Source: Chloranthus sessilifolius
Lineage: Eukaryota; Streptophyta; Magnoliopsida; Chloranthales; Chloranthaceae
Reading direction: 5' to 3'
DNA: 64,000 bases
Assembly: GCA_021018995.1 (NCBI GenBank)
Contig: CM037596.1
Location: forward strand, 13,467,501 to 13,531,500
The notes under the pieces were generated by a model. The model was not told the DNA's origin and did not search any database. It saw only the letters and a list, made by a program, of their open reading frames with translations. This document shows, piece by piece, positions 1 to 9,959 of the stretch (the stretch's first letter is position 1; each line of letters begins with the position of its first letter). A program made the translations under genes and the position numbers.

Positions 1-299
1 AAGAAAAATAAAAGGCTCCCCAAAGGGAGAGACCCCTAGAACCAATTCCCAAGTTTGCTTAAATAGAGTTTCAGTTCTAGATTTGAAATTCAAAAATCAA
101 ATTTAAATTTTAAATTTCATGGACCATCAACTCTTTTGCTCTAATGTTCCTGTGTTTGCTGTTCTTATGCTCTTTTATCCTTTCAAATGCATCTAATGGG
201 CAAATCTTCCTGAAACAATTAGAGCTTTACAAATATGTCAAATTGCTCTCATTAGATGACTAAATGTAGGCATAAAGGGGTGAAATATGATCATATTTC
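1..299. other. AT-rich intergenic stretch, no gene seen
   Basis: No convincing coding frame, tRNA or repeat boundary was found here. Base composition is AT-rich like the rest of the non-element DNA in the window. Confidence 0.5.
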
Positions 300-317
300 A
301 CCATTCATCAAACAACA

Positions 318-409
318 ACACTAATAGCGACAGTTTTTGGTAGCAACAGGATTAGTAGCGACAATTTTTTTACAAAAAGCTGCCGTTAATAGTCTTATTT
401 TTTGTAGTG
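318..409. mobile_element. Possible CACTA-type DNA transposon end
   Basis: The stretch ends in TTTTTTGTAGTG, the reverse complement of a CACTACAAAAAA terminus, which is the usual end of plant CACTA (En/Spm) elements. Just inside it are repeated sub-terminal motifs (TAGCGACAGTTTTT, TAGCGACAATTTTT, GCTGCCGTT), as expected for subterminal transposase sites. No matching opposite end or transposase was found, so it is probably a remnant. Confidence 0.4.
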
Positions 410-550
410 AAATTATCTAATACTACGTATTATATGTATTTTCTAGTATAAAATAAGGGTACCTTTGTCCGCACTAATATAATTTTTGAGGGCGCTTACG
501 TTCGAAACCCCTTGAAACCCGTTGCTTCTTCGAATTGATCGTTCTAGATT

Positions 551-641
551 GTTTTTGTAATAATCCCACATTGGTTAAGAAAAAGTCTTAATCTTGGGTT
601 ATATATGATTGCAGACGCTACGTGTCCCAATGTATTTTGGG
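551..641. repeat. Direct repeat, copy A
   Basis: The segment starts with TAATCCCACATTGGTTAAG, continues through AAGAAAAAGTC and a TATATGATTGC motif, and ends near TATTTTGGGC. It is repeated in diverged form at 1059..1143. The opening resembles plant LTR starts, so the pair may be LTR debris. Confidence 0.5.
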
Positions 642-644
642 CAT

Positions 645-780
645 GGTATAAAAAATCGGCCAATACCGATATGTATCGGTTTCTCGGCAAACCAATACGT
701 ATCGGGGCCCCAATACGTATTAGTATCTCAACTCGGATATCTGATACGTATCGGGTATCGGCCGATACAACATTGGTTTC
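645..780. repeat. Dispersed repeat rich in GATACGTATCG-type palindromes, copy A
   Basis: It begins GGTATAAAAAATCGGCC and then alternates ATACGTATCGG, GGTATCTCGGC-like and TATCGGCCGATAC motifs. A second, diverged copy begins with the same words at about 1540. No coding potential is evident. Confidence 0.5.
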
Positions 781-1058
781 GTCGATACCTCTATTTTCCC
801 TTTTTAAAATACAATAAAATTGGTTGATACATATCGGTCGAGTTGTATCAGTCCTCCAAGTACCCATACCCAATACCGAGTCTGATTTGGACACCTTGGT
901 TTTGGGTGGGGACTTAGGCCTATGTCAAAAACAAAATCGGGGCGTGGACCTAAGCCTATAACCAGACAATATTGTGGCATGTGAGTCTGGGTCATCATAG
1001 AATGGTTTCAGAGCCGATGACGACTCTTATATAAGGTGGGAGGCTATAAGTTTATAAT

Positions 1059-1143
1059 AGTCCCACAAGATAAGAAAAAGTCCATATCATGGCTATATGT
1101 GATTGCGGATGCTACATGTCATGAAGCATTTTGGGTGGGGACT
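1059..1143. repeat. Direct repeat, copy B
   Basis: This is the diverged second copy of the repeat at 551..641. It shares the AGTCCCACA, AAGAAAAAGTC, TATATGTGATTGC and CATTTTGGG blocks in the same order. Confidence 0.5.
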
Positions 1144-1509
1144 TTTTGTGTTAGTTGAAAATGGCTTGGCTAAAAGCTGGCCGATTTGGGTAAAGGTGAA
1201 AATACAGGGCCTCTGACATAAAAGGTGTATCTGATAGGGTTGATTAGGTAAATTTCCCATAAAAAATAGATCGTCCGATGTCTCAAAATCCATTGTTTGA
1301 AAGATTGTGCTGAAAAATGATGAGCATCTTTTGAACTCAAGAAATCAATAAGTTTCGACAAATTTTGGACGTAAGCACGAACAAAGACCAGTAGGCACGA
1401 ACAAAAGTACCCTAAAAATAAAACAAATGTTAATGTTCCAAAGCCCAATGCCAAGCTAGCCTTCTAAGGCTAGATTTAGAGCTAGAGCTGACCATGTTCA
1501 AGTCAAGGT

Positions 1510-1650
1510 AACAGAATCGGACTCGGTATCAGGTATTGGGATGGTATAAAAAATCGGCCAATATCGATACGTATTGGTATCTCGACAAACTGACACGTAT
1601 CGATCCTATATCTTGGTATTGGTATCGGTATCGGCCGATACTTATCAATT
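1510..1650. repeat. Dispersed repeat rich in GATACGTATCG-type palindromes, copy B
   Basis: Second copy of the 645..780 repeat, with shared GGTATAAAAAATCGGCCAAT, a CGATACGTAT block, and a terminal GGTATCGGCCGATAC. The core is self-complementary. Confidence 0.5.
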
Positions 1651-1661
1651 TGAGCTGAGAC

Positions 1662-1817
1662 TTTTGCTTTGAATCTAGATCTTGAATGAGATTTTATATA
1701 TATATTTTAATCTTTACATCATAAGTGGCAAGATTACGCTTCTCGATGCTACCATATCATCTAAAGATTAAAAAATATCTATAAAATGTCATTCAAGATC
1801 TAGATTCAAAACAACAA
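1662..1817. repeat. Foldback (MITE-like inverted repeat)
   Basis: The left arm (about 1662..1716, TTTGAATCTAGATCTTGAAT followed by an AT-rich part) is the reverse complement of the right arm (about 1762..1817). About 45 bases separate them. The arms are some 50 bases long with small differences. This fits a foldback element or the remains of one, and its right arm is also the unit amplified in the adjacent minisatellite. Confidence 0.6.
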
Positions 1818-1820
1818 TTG

Positions 1821-1880
<60 letters not shown>

Positions 1881-2000
1881 GTCATTCAAGATCTAGATTC
1901 AAAACAACAATTGTTAATATATATATATATATATATATAATGTCATTCAAGATCTAGATTCAAAACAACAATTGTTAATATATATATATATATATAAAAC
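1785..2000. repeat. Minisatellite with TA-repeat spacers, three units
   Basis: The unit AATGTCATTCAAGATCTAG, followed by ATTCAAAACAACAATTGTTA and a variable (TA)n run, starts at 1785, 1878 and 1939. The (TA)n tail is longest in the first unit and shrinks in the next two. It lies directly upstream of the lipid-transfer gene promoter. Confidence 0.8.
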
Positions 2001-2072
2001 CTATAAAAAAATGAATAGCTAAAAGATAAATTCTCCCTTTCAATTTTTTGGGTTCTATCAATCACTACAAGA

Positions 2073-2080
2073 TATATAAA
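2073..2080 (+). promoter_or_regulatory. TATA box of the lipid-transfer protein gene
   Basis: TATATAAA lies 91 bases upstream of the chosen ATG at 2171, a normal distance for a plant gene with a short leader. Other AT-rich runs nearby could also serve, so this is a best guess. Confidence 0.5.
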
Positions 2081-2170
2081 ACGGACATTTGGGTTCCATC
2101 AACTATACCTGAAACTTGTTCTACTGCTTCTACTCTTCCCTTTTCTCTATTCACATTGTGCTTTGGAGGC

Positions 2171-2446
2171 ATGAAGCTTGCTTACCTTCTATCATTTCTC
2201 ATGTTGATCTTGCTTCTCGGCGAAGCGCCCGTAACCCTGTCAGTTACGTGCAACACGTCCGAGCTGAGCCCGTGTGCAAGCGCATTTCTGACCTTGACCC
2301 GGCCCTCAAGCCTCTGTTGCACCAAGGTGAAGGAGCAAGTTCCTTGCTTTTGCCAGTATACGAAGGACCCCAGCCTCCAGAAGTTCAAATCAGGCGCCGA
2401 GAGGATTGCTACCGAATGCGGGGTCACCTCCTTTCCAACTTGTTGA
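2171..2446 (+). CDS. Type-2 non-specific lipid-transfer protein
   Basis: A 91-residue secreted protein that binds and moves lipids in the apoplast, usually linked to cuticle or cell-wall lipid deposition or to defence. The first ATG in frame is at 2171. It opens a hydrophobic signal peptide (MKLAYLLSFLMLILLL) likely cleaved before the VTCNTSE region. The mature part has the eight-cysteine arrangement C-X7-C-X13-CC-X8-CXC-X21-C-X7-C, which makes four disulfides. The CFC triplet with a hydrophobic residue between the cysteines is the mark of the type-2 group. The last two spacings (21 and 7) differ slightly from the common 23 and 6, but the total length is kept. There is no intron, as is common for this family. 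The frame is open to a TGA, so the gene looks functional. It stands alone, with repeats on both sides, and no regulatory partner is visible. Confidence 0.88.
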   Translation: MKLAYLLSFLMLILLLGEAPVTLSVTCNTSELSPCASAFLTLTRPSSLCCTKVKEQVPCFCQYTKDPSLQKFKSGAERIATECGVTSFPTC

Positions 2447-2703
2447 TTTGAGATCGAATGGTCCATTATCAACGTCCACCAGCCCGTATTATATCTAGAT
2501 TTGCCGTTGGTGACTGAATAATTATCTGAATTATAGAACAAAAATTATCAGCTGTAACGGCCATCTTTTTAGTGTTCCCTAGTTAGCTCTTAAGTTCAGT
2601 ATTCCTAATCTTTGTAACAAATTTCGTTTTGGCCACTATTTTGTTAGAGGAACATTTGGTTCATTTCAGGTAAATTTTGGAAAAATTGAAAAAAGTTTGG
2701 GGA

Positions 2704-2735
<32 letters not shown>

Positions 2736-3310
2736 CTTAAAAATAGCTAAAATAAAATATTTCCTCGGAAATTAATAAAATTTGGGCGATTTATGAGAAA
2801 TCACCAAAATCTCGTTGAAAGTTTCATCCGACCCTATTCCGATGAATTTGGGAGGAATTTGTCACTATGATCTTTGTATGAAATAAAAGGTAAATATTTA
2901 TGTGGTCGATCACATAAACTTAACTCGTCACGACAGGTGAGGCATGAAGCATCTGTCCCAACCTACGGGTTGAGTAGACTCAAAGGTTGGGTCACTCGGG
3001 TCACAACCCAAGTACATCCAATATTTTATATAAAAAATTAAGGATAATAGGGGCGTGTTTTAAACCTGGACGGATCAGACGTCAGGTCGGATCAGTTTTG
3101 GCTCGGTCTGGCATGCAACCCTTCCAGTCGGGGTCGGGTCGGGGTGCACCATTAGCAGAGGGTCAGGCATGTGCATGTGCCCTTTACTCGCCGGCAACCA
3201 ATATTTTGGCCCACCTGGCCTGACCAGTTTTCGGTCCTCCCATATGGCCTCATTGAACTTCAGCTGGCACTCCGAGGAGCTCACTCTGTGGTCAAGAACA
3301 GACCCATGTT
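2447..3310. other. Downstream region of the lipid-transfer gene and intergenic DNA
   Basis: It contains the probable 3' untranslated part of the gene, a (TA)n run near 2706..2733 and a GC-richer stretch (3060..3300) with GGTCGG/GGTCAGG words. No conserved protein is recognisable in it. Confidence 0.4.
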
Positions 3311-3319
3311 AGGGTTGCA

Positions 3320-3745
3320 AACTATGACCTGAAACCCGAAACTGAACCAAAAATCAAGCGGACCGAACCTGCCAAAAAACTGATTCAGACCGATCTAAAC
3401 CAAACCAATTCCCTTTCGAGTTAGATTTTGGGGTGGAAAAATCAGAAGCTGAAGGGGAAGCACAAGAAAACAGACAAAATAAAATTAGAAAGAAAAAAAA
3501 CGAGAAAACTCAAAAAAACCAAAAAAGTTATAAAATAAAAGAAAATAGTAGAAAAACCAAAACCAAACCGGAAAAAGTGAAATAGTAGGGTTTCGGTTTC
3601 AGAAGAAACAAAAAGTTATTCGAAACAAAACCGAACTGATTCCGTTCGGTTCAGATCAGGCTTATCCGAACCGAAATTTTCAGTTTGGTTTTGGTTCGGC
3701 AAACCTAATTTGCATCCCTAACCATATATATATATATATATATAG
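3320..3745. repeat. CGAACCGAA/GGTTCGG-rich repeat plus (TA)n
   Basis: Many words such as AACCGAAC, GTTCGGTTC and CCGAACCGAAA occur on both strands in this interval, followed by GCATCCCTAACC and a (TA)n run at 3722..3745. A similar GGTTCGGTTC-rich block occurs at 39130..39320. It is probably a dispersed non-coding repeat. Confidence 0.4.
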
Positions 3746-3914
3746 TTGATGCCCAGCCAAATTCAGGCTAGACCTTAACGAAAGTCCGTTGCCACTAGCG
3801 AGGTAGCATTAGGTGCCCAACTAGTGCACCAAGGGCCATGCTTGGGTCAACCTCCCCTGCCATGGTGTCAAACATTGATTTATATACAGATAATTGAAAC
3901 CCTATAAATCAGGA

Positions 3915-4395
3915 AAAACAGTTTTAACATCCATTTGATGCAGTTCTAAGTCAAAATGAGCTACTAATGCCATGACTATCCGAAAGGATTTCTTTCTAGA
4001 GACAGGAGAAAATATCTCTTTATAGTCTATTCCCTCCTTTTGAGTGAAACCTTTAGCGACTAACCTGACCTTGTATCTCTCTATATTACCTTTGGAGTCT
4101 TGCTTGGTTTTAAATACTCATTTACAGTCTACAGGCTTAACTCCGTCAGGTAACTCACAAAGATCCCAGACCGAGTTATGTTTCATTGATTCCAACTCAT
4201 CTTTCATTGCTTCGAGCCATTGAGTGGATCTGTCGCTCTTCATGGCTTGGCTAAAGGAAACAGGATCTAATTCCTTTCCAAAATCAAACTCACTCTCATT
4301 AAGGTAAACTATATAGTCATCAGAAATGGCTGGCTTGTTTGCTCTCTCTGATCTACGCAATGATAGATCATTGGCAATCGCTATGAGAGCAAGAG
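3915..4395 (-). pseudogene. Copia-1 reverse transcriptase, N-terminal fragment (3' part of split element)
   Basis: Read on the minus strand, this is the start of a Ty1/copia reverse transcriptase: RRSERANKP, then DYIVYLNE, AMKSDRSTQWLEAMKDE, SVWDLCELP, and after an in-frame stop the KQDSKGNIERYK, LVAKGFTQKEGIDY and HQMDVKT blocks. It stops abruptly after VKT near 3915, so the rest of RT, RNase H and the 3' LTR are missing. The protein is continuous with the copia integrase that resumes at 17437. The two halves were separated by insertion of Tekay-1 at 4396. Confidence 0.85.
4391..4395. repeat. Target-site duplication of Tekay-1 (left)
   Basis: AAGAG directly precedes the TGTGACAG terminus at 4396 and recurs at 17437..17441 right after the other terminus. 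Confidence 0.9.
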
Positions 4396-6940
4396 TGTGA
4401 CAGCCCGGATTTCGACACCTCGAAACCCGTGCGATCAGCACGATCATCTTGACCGCGCCCCTTGACTAAGCACAAAATACTGGTATATCAAGCAACAATA
4501 ATAAACTGAAAATAGTAATTAGAATTGCAGAATAAATATCATTTTTAAAACCTTTCAAAAGACAGTTCTACCCTCATGCCTCTGCATGAGTGGAGAACCG
4601 ATCCGAACCATCGATGATAGCTAATCATCACAGATGGTTCGCCCAAAAGAATAATCCCAAACTTTAATTACATTATTTAACCAAAAATCAGGCTTGACAT
4701 ACCAAGCCGCACCACTAATCTCACAAAACTCTCAAAGCTGCACAACAGAGTCCTCTAGAAGAAGTCCTCTGGAGGTGGCTCTAACTCGTCACCAGGTGCC
4801 GGGTTTGACTCACCAGGGTCAACGTCCCCTGAAGCGTCAACAGCTGCTAATAATGGACCTACGACGTATAATCAAAAGGGTGAGCTACATCCTAGCTCAA
4901 TAGGGAACAAAACACAGTGAACATATAAATTAGAACTCACATATATTCCATGATATGCCATGCATGATGTATTTATGCAATTACTGGAAAAACAGTAGAA
5001 AAGAATTACATTTTTACTAGTAGTTTACACATGTCTTTTAATTACTCATGAATGATGCTGACTAAGCCTAAAGTAAAACTTAACCTTTCAACTTAAGTAA
5101 TCCCCGAGAACTATAGCATCGAGCCCCGATGAGATACCCTTCATCGTCATCTATATAGACAGTTTTAAACGTATTCCCTGGGAATACAAATAGTACCCAA
5201 GCTCCTTTCCCCTGGGGATCGGTGGCGGGGTTTCACTTATCATAATTCAACACCCCTGGGGTGTACTTACTATGTACGGATAAGCCTCCGCACTGGCTTA
5301 CGATTTCACCGCCGTATCGGTCACGGATATCCTGCCGCGTCAGTCGTGGGTATCCCGCCACGTCGGTGGGGTATCCTATCAAACTTCAAATAACAAAAAT
5401 ATCAGGTGTTTTACATATAGTTATTCACCGTGTAAGTGTGGTATCTTATATCAGTTAGGTCCTATCAGACATTATTCAATCATAGATACATCCCTGGGAT
5501 GTATCCATATACTTGCATCACACCTGATGCTCTTATTACTTCACTTCCTCATCCCCTTGGGATGACTCATTATGATTTCTCTTATGGATGTCACACACAC
5601 ACCCTTTTCATAAATTCTTAAACAATTAAAACAGTTTTACATTTGGATTCTATATCACTACATACATGCTCTTACAAAATAAAGTACATGTTCAAGGTGT
5701 TCCCTATCTCAAGCCTCTGTTTGATCATGCATCAAGGTCCCACGTGGCTCCTTGTGCCCAAGTTCACACATACCACCTATGATACCACATAATATATGAA
5801 ATACATCACTAAATATGTAACAAGGAAGGTCCAAGACCCTCCAAGAATCTTAAAGTCAAACTCAAAAGTCAATAAAAACTGGCACAGTCGATTAATCGAA
5901 CTCCAAAGTTGATTAATCGAATCTGATTCGATTAATCGATTTCCAAAATCGATTAATCGAAATTCAAAGTCGATTAATCGATTCCCAAAATCGATTAATC
6001 GAGATTCCCATTCGATTAATCGAATCCCAATTCGATTAATCGAAATTCTCTACTCTATCCATTCGATTCTCAATTCGAGTAATCGAATTTTCAAAATCGA
6101 TTAATCGAACCGAACTCAATTAATCAAAATTCAAACTCGACTAATCGAAATCCCAATTCGATTAGTCGATTTCCCCAGACTACAATTCTCCATCCACTGG
6201 AGGTTCTCAGTCGATTAATCGACTCTAAAATCGATTAACCAAAATCCAAAGTCGATTAATCAAAACTCAGTTCGATTAATCGAAATCGTATCTTTTGACT
6301 TTTCAACTTCTTGGCAAAAATCAATTAATTGAATCTCACTTTCGATTAATCAAAATGGCCAGATTCAGCCCCCTTTTGGGCTGTTCTTCCCAATCTTCTT
6401 CCAACTGATTTCTCTTTCTTTTCTAAGCCATTATCCTATGATTTTAGCTATTTCTAACTACAATTAAACCCTTCAATCTATGCATTTAATTTATAAGAAT
6501 TTTACCTTCAATCAATCTCCAATTGATTAGGTCAAGTGGTTGGAAAGGCCAGGGTTTCAGCTTTGCTTCTAGCGGATCCCTCGTGTCGAATCGGCCTTTT
6601 AAATGCTTGAATCTCCCTTCCAAACACTCACCATTTCTCCTTGCATTAACTATGCTCTCTCTCTCTCTCTCGTCTTTACTCTCTCTCAACAACCAAATAA
6701 AAGAACTAGGGCTATTAAATCCTTTTATCTCCCCTCTAGTTTGTGTGTTGAGCACCTGCACCGTAATAGGTGTATGTGACTTCAGATTCACATCACTCTT
6801 CACATATTCACTTGATTTCTCACATCTCATCCATTCATCGCACCCTACGCCAACTATTGAACTCCTATTTGGTCAAACCTATGACCAGTCGGGCACGAAT
6901 CCCGAGGTCATTGTTTAACGTGATTTTTCGGGATATTACA
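4396..6940 (-). repeat. Tekay-1 3' LTR (2545 bp)
   Basis: It is bounded by TGTGACAGCCCGG at 4396 and GGGATATTACA at 6940. It matches 14908..17436 over its whole length. It contains the palindrome array at 5888..6356, a CT-rich microsatellite near 6655, and GGTATCCC-type repeats near 5320..5370. In element orientation AGATAAAAGG near 6730 is a candidate TATA region. Confidence 0.93.
5888..6356. repeat. TCGATTAATCGA palindrome array in the Tekay-1 3' LTR
   Basis: About twenty exact or one-off copies of the 12-bp palindrome TCGATTAATCGA sit in this stretch, with non-conserved linkers. The first eight start at 5888, 5909, 5928, 5949, 5970, 5991, 6012 and 6032, so spacing is 19-21 bp, close to two turns of DNA. 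The array is kept in the other LTR and recurs upstream of the extra ORF. Confidence 0.9.
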
Positions 6941-6953
6941 TCCTCCCCACCTT
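6941..6953 (-). other. Polypurine tract of Tekay-1
   Basis: On the minus strand the bases next to the 3' LTR read AAGGTGGGGAGGA, the plus-strand primer for reverse transcription. The preceding TTTTCGAGGACGAAAATTC is the usual lead-in in plant chromoviruses. Confidence 0.85.
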
Positions 6954-7203
6954 GAGAATTTTCGTCCTCGAAAATAACTCAAGGGTGCGTAGGTCTGGCC
7001 CCCCCCCCCCACACTCTCAGGTGAGGTGGCCCAGTGACTCCAGACAGAGCAAGGCAATTACAAAAAATACAAGTATAGAATAGAAAATACGATGATACTG
7101 AAAAATTTACACCAAAATTTGTGATTTCTATTAAGTGTCTGAAATTTTTTACAAATTGCCAGATAGGTTGGCATACAAACACTCATACATACAAGGAAAC
7201 CAC

Positions 7204-8747
7204 TCAAAAAGAAGATGAGAGCACGAGGCTCATGCAGTGGTGGGCAGTGCTCCATCGAGCTATGGGGAGGCAGTGGAGGTGAGTGGGTGGTGGAGTGGCG
7301 ACAGGGCGCTGTGGTGTCTCGGTGGTGAGCGATGAAGTGGAAGTACCAGCGTCGGTAGCCGTGGTGGTCGGACGGAAGACAAGACCCCTATGGAAGGCGG
7401 TCCGTCCCGCGGTCCACTCCTCCTGAGCTAAGTACCGCTGATAGTCAGACGGGTAGATGTAGCGGAGCATATGGAACATAAGGAAGTCCATCCTCCGGTT
7501 CATCCGCTCGTTGTTGGCCTCCATGCGTGCCAACACGTCCTCGATGGTAGGACCGGAGTGATCTGCGCGTCGGTGGTAGGATGGCGTAGGTGTAGCTGGC
7601 ACAGACTGTGCTGGCGGTGTAGGTGTAACGGTGGTATGGGAGGGTGCCCCCTCCACAGATGGCTCAGCCGGGTGTGCCCCACCCACGGGTGGGTCCTGAT
7701 GTGGTGGTGGGGGTGGGGGTGGTGCTACTGCTGCTACTGGAACTGAACCCGGAGCCGGTAGGGTCCTCTTCAACAAGTTGTAACTACGGCTCCATGAAGA
7801 CTTCGAAAATGTCTTCACTCGGTCCGTCGCCCGCACCTCGTGGGGCGATATCGCGTACTCGGGAGCGTTAGAGTAGCACTCCAATATGCGCGAGATCAAC
7901 CGAGCATACGGCATTTTCTCTTTGGGCCTCAAGTTGCCCTTCATTAGTTTTCCTTTTATATACTTCATCCCCTCTAGGATGAGCATGGTCGCGTCGAACC
8001 ATCGGCCACAAAAGGCCACATAGAGTGCCTGCTGCACTACCTCTATCCGCTTGGTGTCGTGGCGCAACGGGTAGAGGTTACACTTGATGATGGAATCAAG
8101 CATCCACATGTAGTGGGGAAGGTCGACCCTCTTTATGGAGGCTCCCGACCCCTTTTCTCATTTTTCATGCGAGTCATGATCTCCTCAAATTTAACTTCCT
8201 CTTCAAAGGGTGGGAAGAGGGTGGTCTCTAGTGTAAAATCGAGGTAACACTCGAGTACCTCGTGTATGTGGCGACGGGTAATGGTGTAGTCCCGACCCTC
8301 TATCTTGGTCAAAATCACGTCGTCGGTAGGGCCGTCAACGAGCCCTTGGTAAAACAATCTAACTAACCTAGGGTAGTAGGAACCCTGGATTGGTTTGAGA
8401 AGATTGCCGAGACCGGCATTTCGGAGGTAGTTGTGAGCCCATTGGGTCTCGCCCGGTACATCGGGGTTCGTAAAGAGGGTTGGGTCGATGATGTATTCGA
8501 CCTCAAAGGTCTTAGCCTCCCACCACTCATTGGGTTGTAGTACGTTAGTGGGTGGTGGCGGCATGGGGGTAGATTCACGTGAAGACTCACGTGAAGATGC
8601 ACTCGTCGAACCGGACGTGGTGTCCGATGTCGACGGTGATGGAGTCCTCACTGGTGAAGGGGTAGGTGGTGGTGGTGCGGCATTCTTACGCCGGACCGGA
8701 AGTTTAGAGGTCGCCTTTGCCGAAGACAACCGTGTTTTCGGCGGCAT
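7204..8747 (-). pseudogene. Tekay-1 extra ORF (putative plant transposon protein family)
   Basis: About 515 residues read on the minus strand from ATG at 8747, with one frameshift near 8150. The N-terminus is basic and Pro/Ser-rich (MPPKTRLSS, then PSPVRTPSPST). It is followed by a globular part with PNEWWEAKTFEVEYIID, GLGNLLKP, YYPRLVRLFYQGL and RRHIHEVLE, then MWMLDSIIKCNLYP, RWFDATMLILEGM and MPYARLISRILE. A Pro-rich linker and an acidic/helical tail (VLARMEANNERMNRRMDF) follow. It lies between integrase and the 3' LTR, where envelope-like genes sit in some elements, but it has no signal peptide or membrane segment. I recognise the fold pattern as the family named putative plant transposon protein; its biochemical role is unknown to me. 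Tekay-2 has a co-linear homologue and Copia-2 a distant one. The open frame over 500 codons suggests selection until recently. Confidence 0.75.
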
Positions 8748-8975
8748 TATGGTGAAAATTCAGGAAATTAGGGTTTTTATGGCTCGAATTTGAAGAAAAA
8801 GAGTTGAACTAGGGTTTACCGTAGGTTTCATGGTAAAAGTTAGCGTCCTTGATCCGAAATCAACGAAAGAGATCCAAAACCCTAGCTTGGATGGTTGAAG
8901 GAAGAAGGAGAAGCAATGGCGCCCAAATGTAAAAATCCCAAATGATTTCGGATGAAATGAAAAAACTCATCGATT

Positions 8976-8987
8976 CATATATATAGG
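8976..8987 (-). promoter_or_regulatory. Possible internal TATA box for the Tekay-1 extra ORF
   Basis: On the minus strand CCTATATATATG lies about 230 bases upstream of the extra ORF ATG and directly downstream of the palindrome array starting at 8994. The layout array-TATA-leader-ATG resembles an ordinary promoter and suggests the ORF has its own transcript. In the leader, TTGGGCGCC is shared with Tekay-2. Confidence 0.45.
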
Positions 8988-8993
8988 CTTCGG

Positions 8994-9770
8994 CTCGATT
9001 AATCGATTTCTGAAGTCGATTAATCGAAATTTAAAATTAGGTTAAGCCGCGCGAAATCGATTAATCGATTTCCAAAATCGATTAATCGATTTCCAAAATC
9101 GATTAGTCGAAACTCAAAATCGATTAGTCGAAACCATTTCGATTAATCGAAATCGTATCCGTTTAAAATTTCAAGTTTTAGAGCTCACTGGCGCGAGCCA
9201 GTCGATTAATCGAAATCCATTTCGATTAATCAAAATTCCAAAATCGATTAATCGAAATTCACTTCGATTATTCGAAATCGTGCTGTCCCGTCCAAAGTTT
9301 TCAGGATTCTTTAAGTTACTCGATTAGTCGAACTATGATTCGATTAATCAAAATCTCAAATCGATTAATCGAATTTCACATCGATTAATCGAAATCATTT
9401 CTCATACTTCAAATTTGCTAATTTCCTTAAGTTAATCGATTAATCGAACTTCCAGTTCGATTAATCGAAACCATAAATCGATTAATCGAATTTCTCCTCG
9501 ATTAATCAAAATTTCATAAAATCCCTTTAAGTTCTTCTAAAATTCTCAATTTGTTCGATTAATCGAACCCTCAATTCGATTAATCGAAATTCTAAATCGA
9601 TTGATCGAAACCAATATCGATTAATCGAAATTTCACTGTCATTGTTCTAATCCTTATTCAAGTTCCCAGTCACTGGCGTATGCTAGTCGACTAATCGAAC
9701 AAAATCGATTAATCGAATTTCCAAATCGATTAATCGATTTGAAAATCGATTAATCGGTTTTGATCAAATT
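8994..9770. repeat. TCGATTAATCGA palindrome array upstream of the Tekay-1 extra ORF
   Basis: Some thirty or more copies of TCGATTAATCGA or close variants fill this stretch, often in runs spaced about 20-21 bp apart and separated by unrelated linkers of 30-60 bases. It starts just after integrase/chromodomain and ends at the TATA-like site of the extra ORF. The motif is the same as in the LTRs of this element. Confidence 0.9.
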
Positions 9771-9959
9771 CTGTTGGTTTTCAAATTTCTGTCTATTTGA
9801 TTTGTCTTGGTAATTTATGATATCAAGTGATCCTTGGTTCTACAAAACACATCATTATGGTCATGTGTGTATATAAAAAATTTTCTTCGTCATACTTTGA
9901 TCAAAAATTTCATTGGATTACAAGTTTTGTCAAAATTCACAAACACACTTGCGGGGGTA

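Noticed and set aside
5888-6356. Regularly spaced repeats resembling a CRISPR array
   Set aside because: This is plant nuclear DNA. Repeats are 12-bp palindromes with 8-9 bp linkers, there are no cas genes, and linkers are too short to be spacers.
7471-7871. Plus-strand open frames opposite the Tekay-1 extra ORF
   Set aside because: They are Trp/Gly/Cys-rich antisense shadows of the Pro-rich coding stretch, with no conserved motif.
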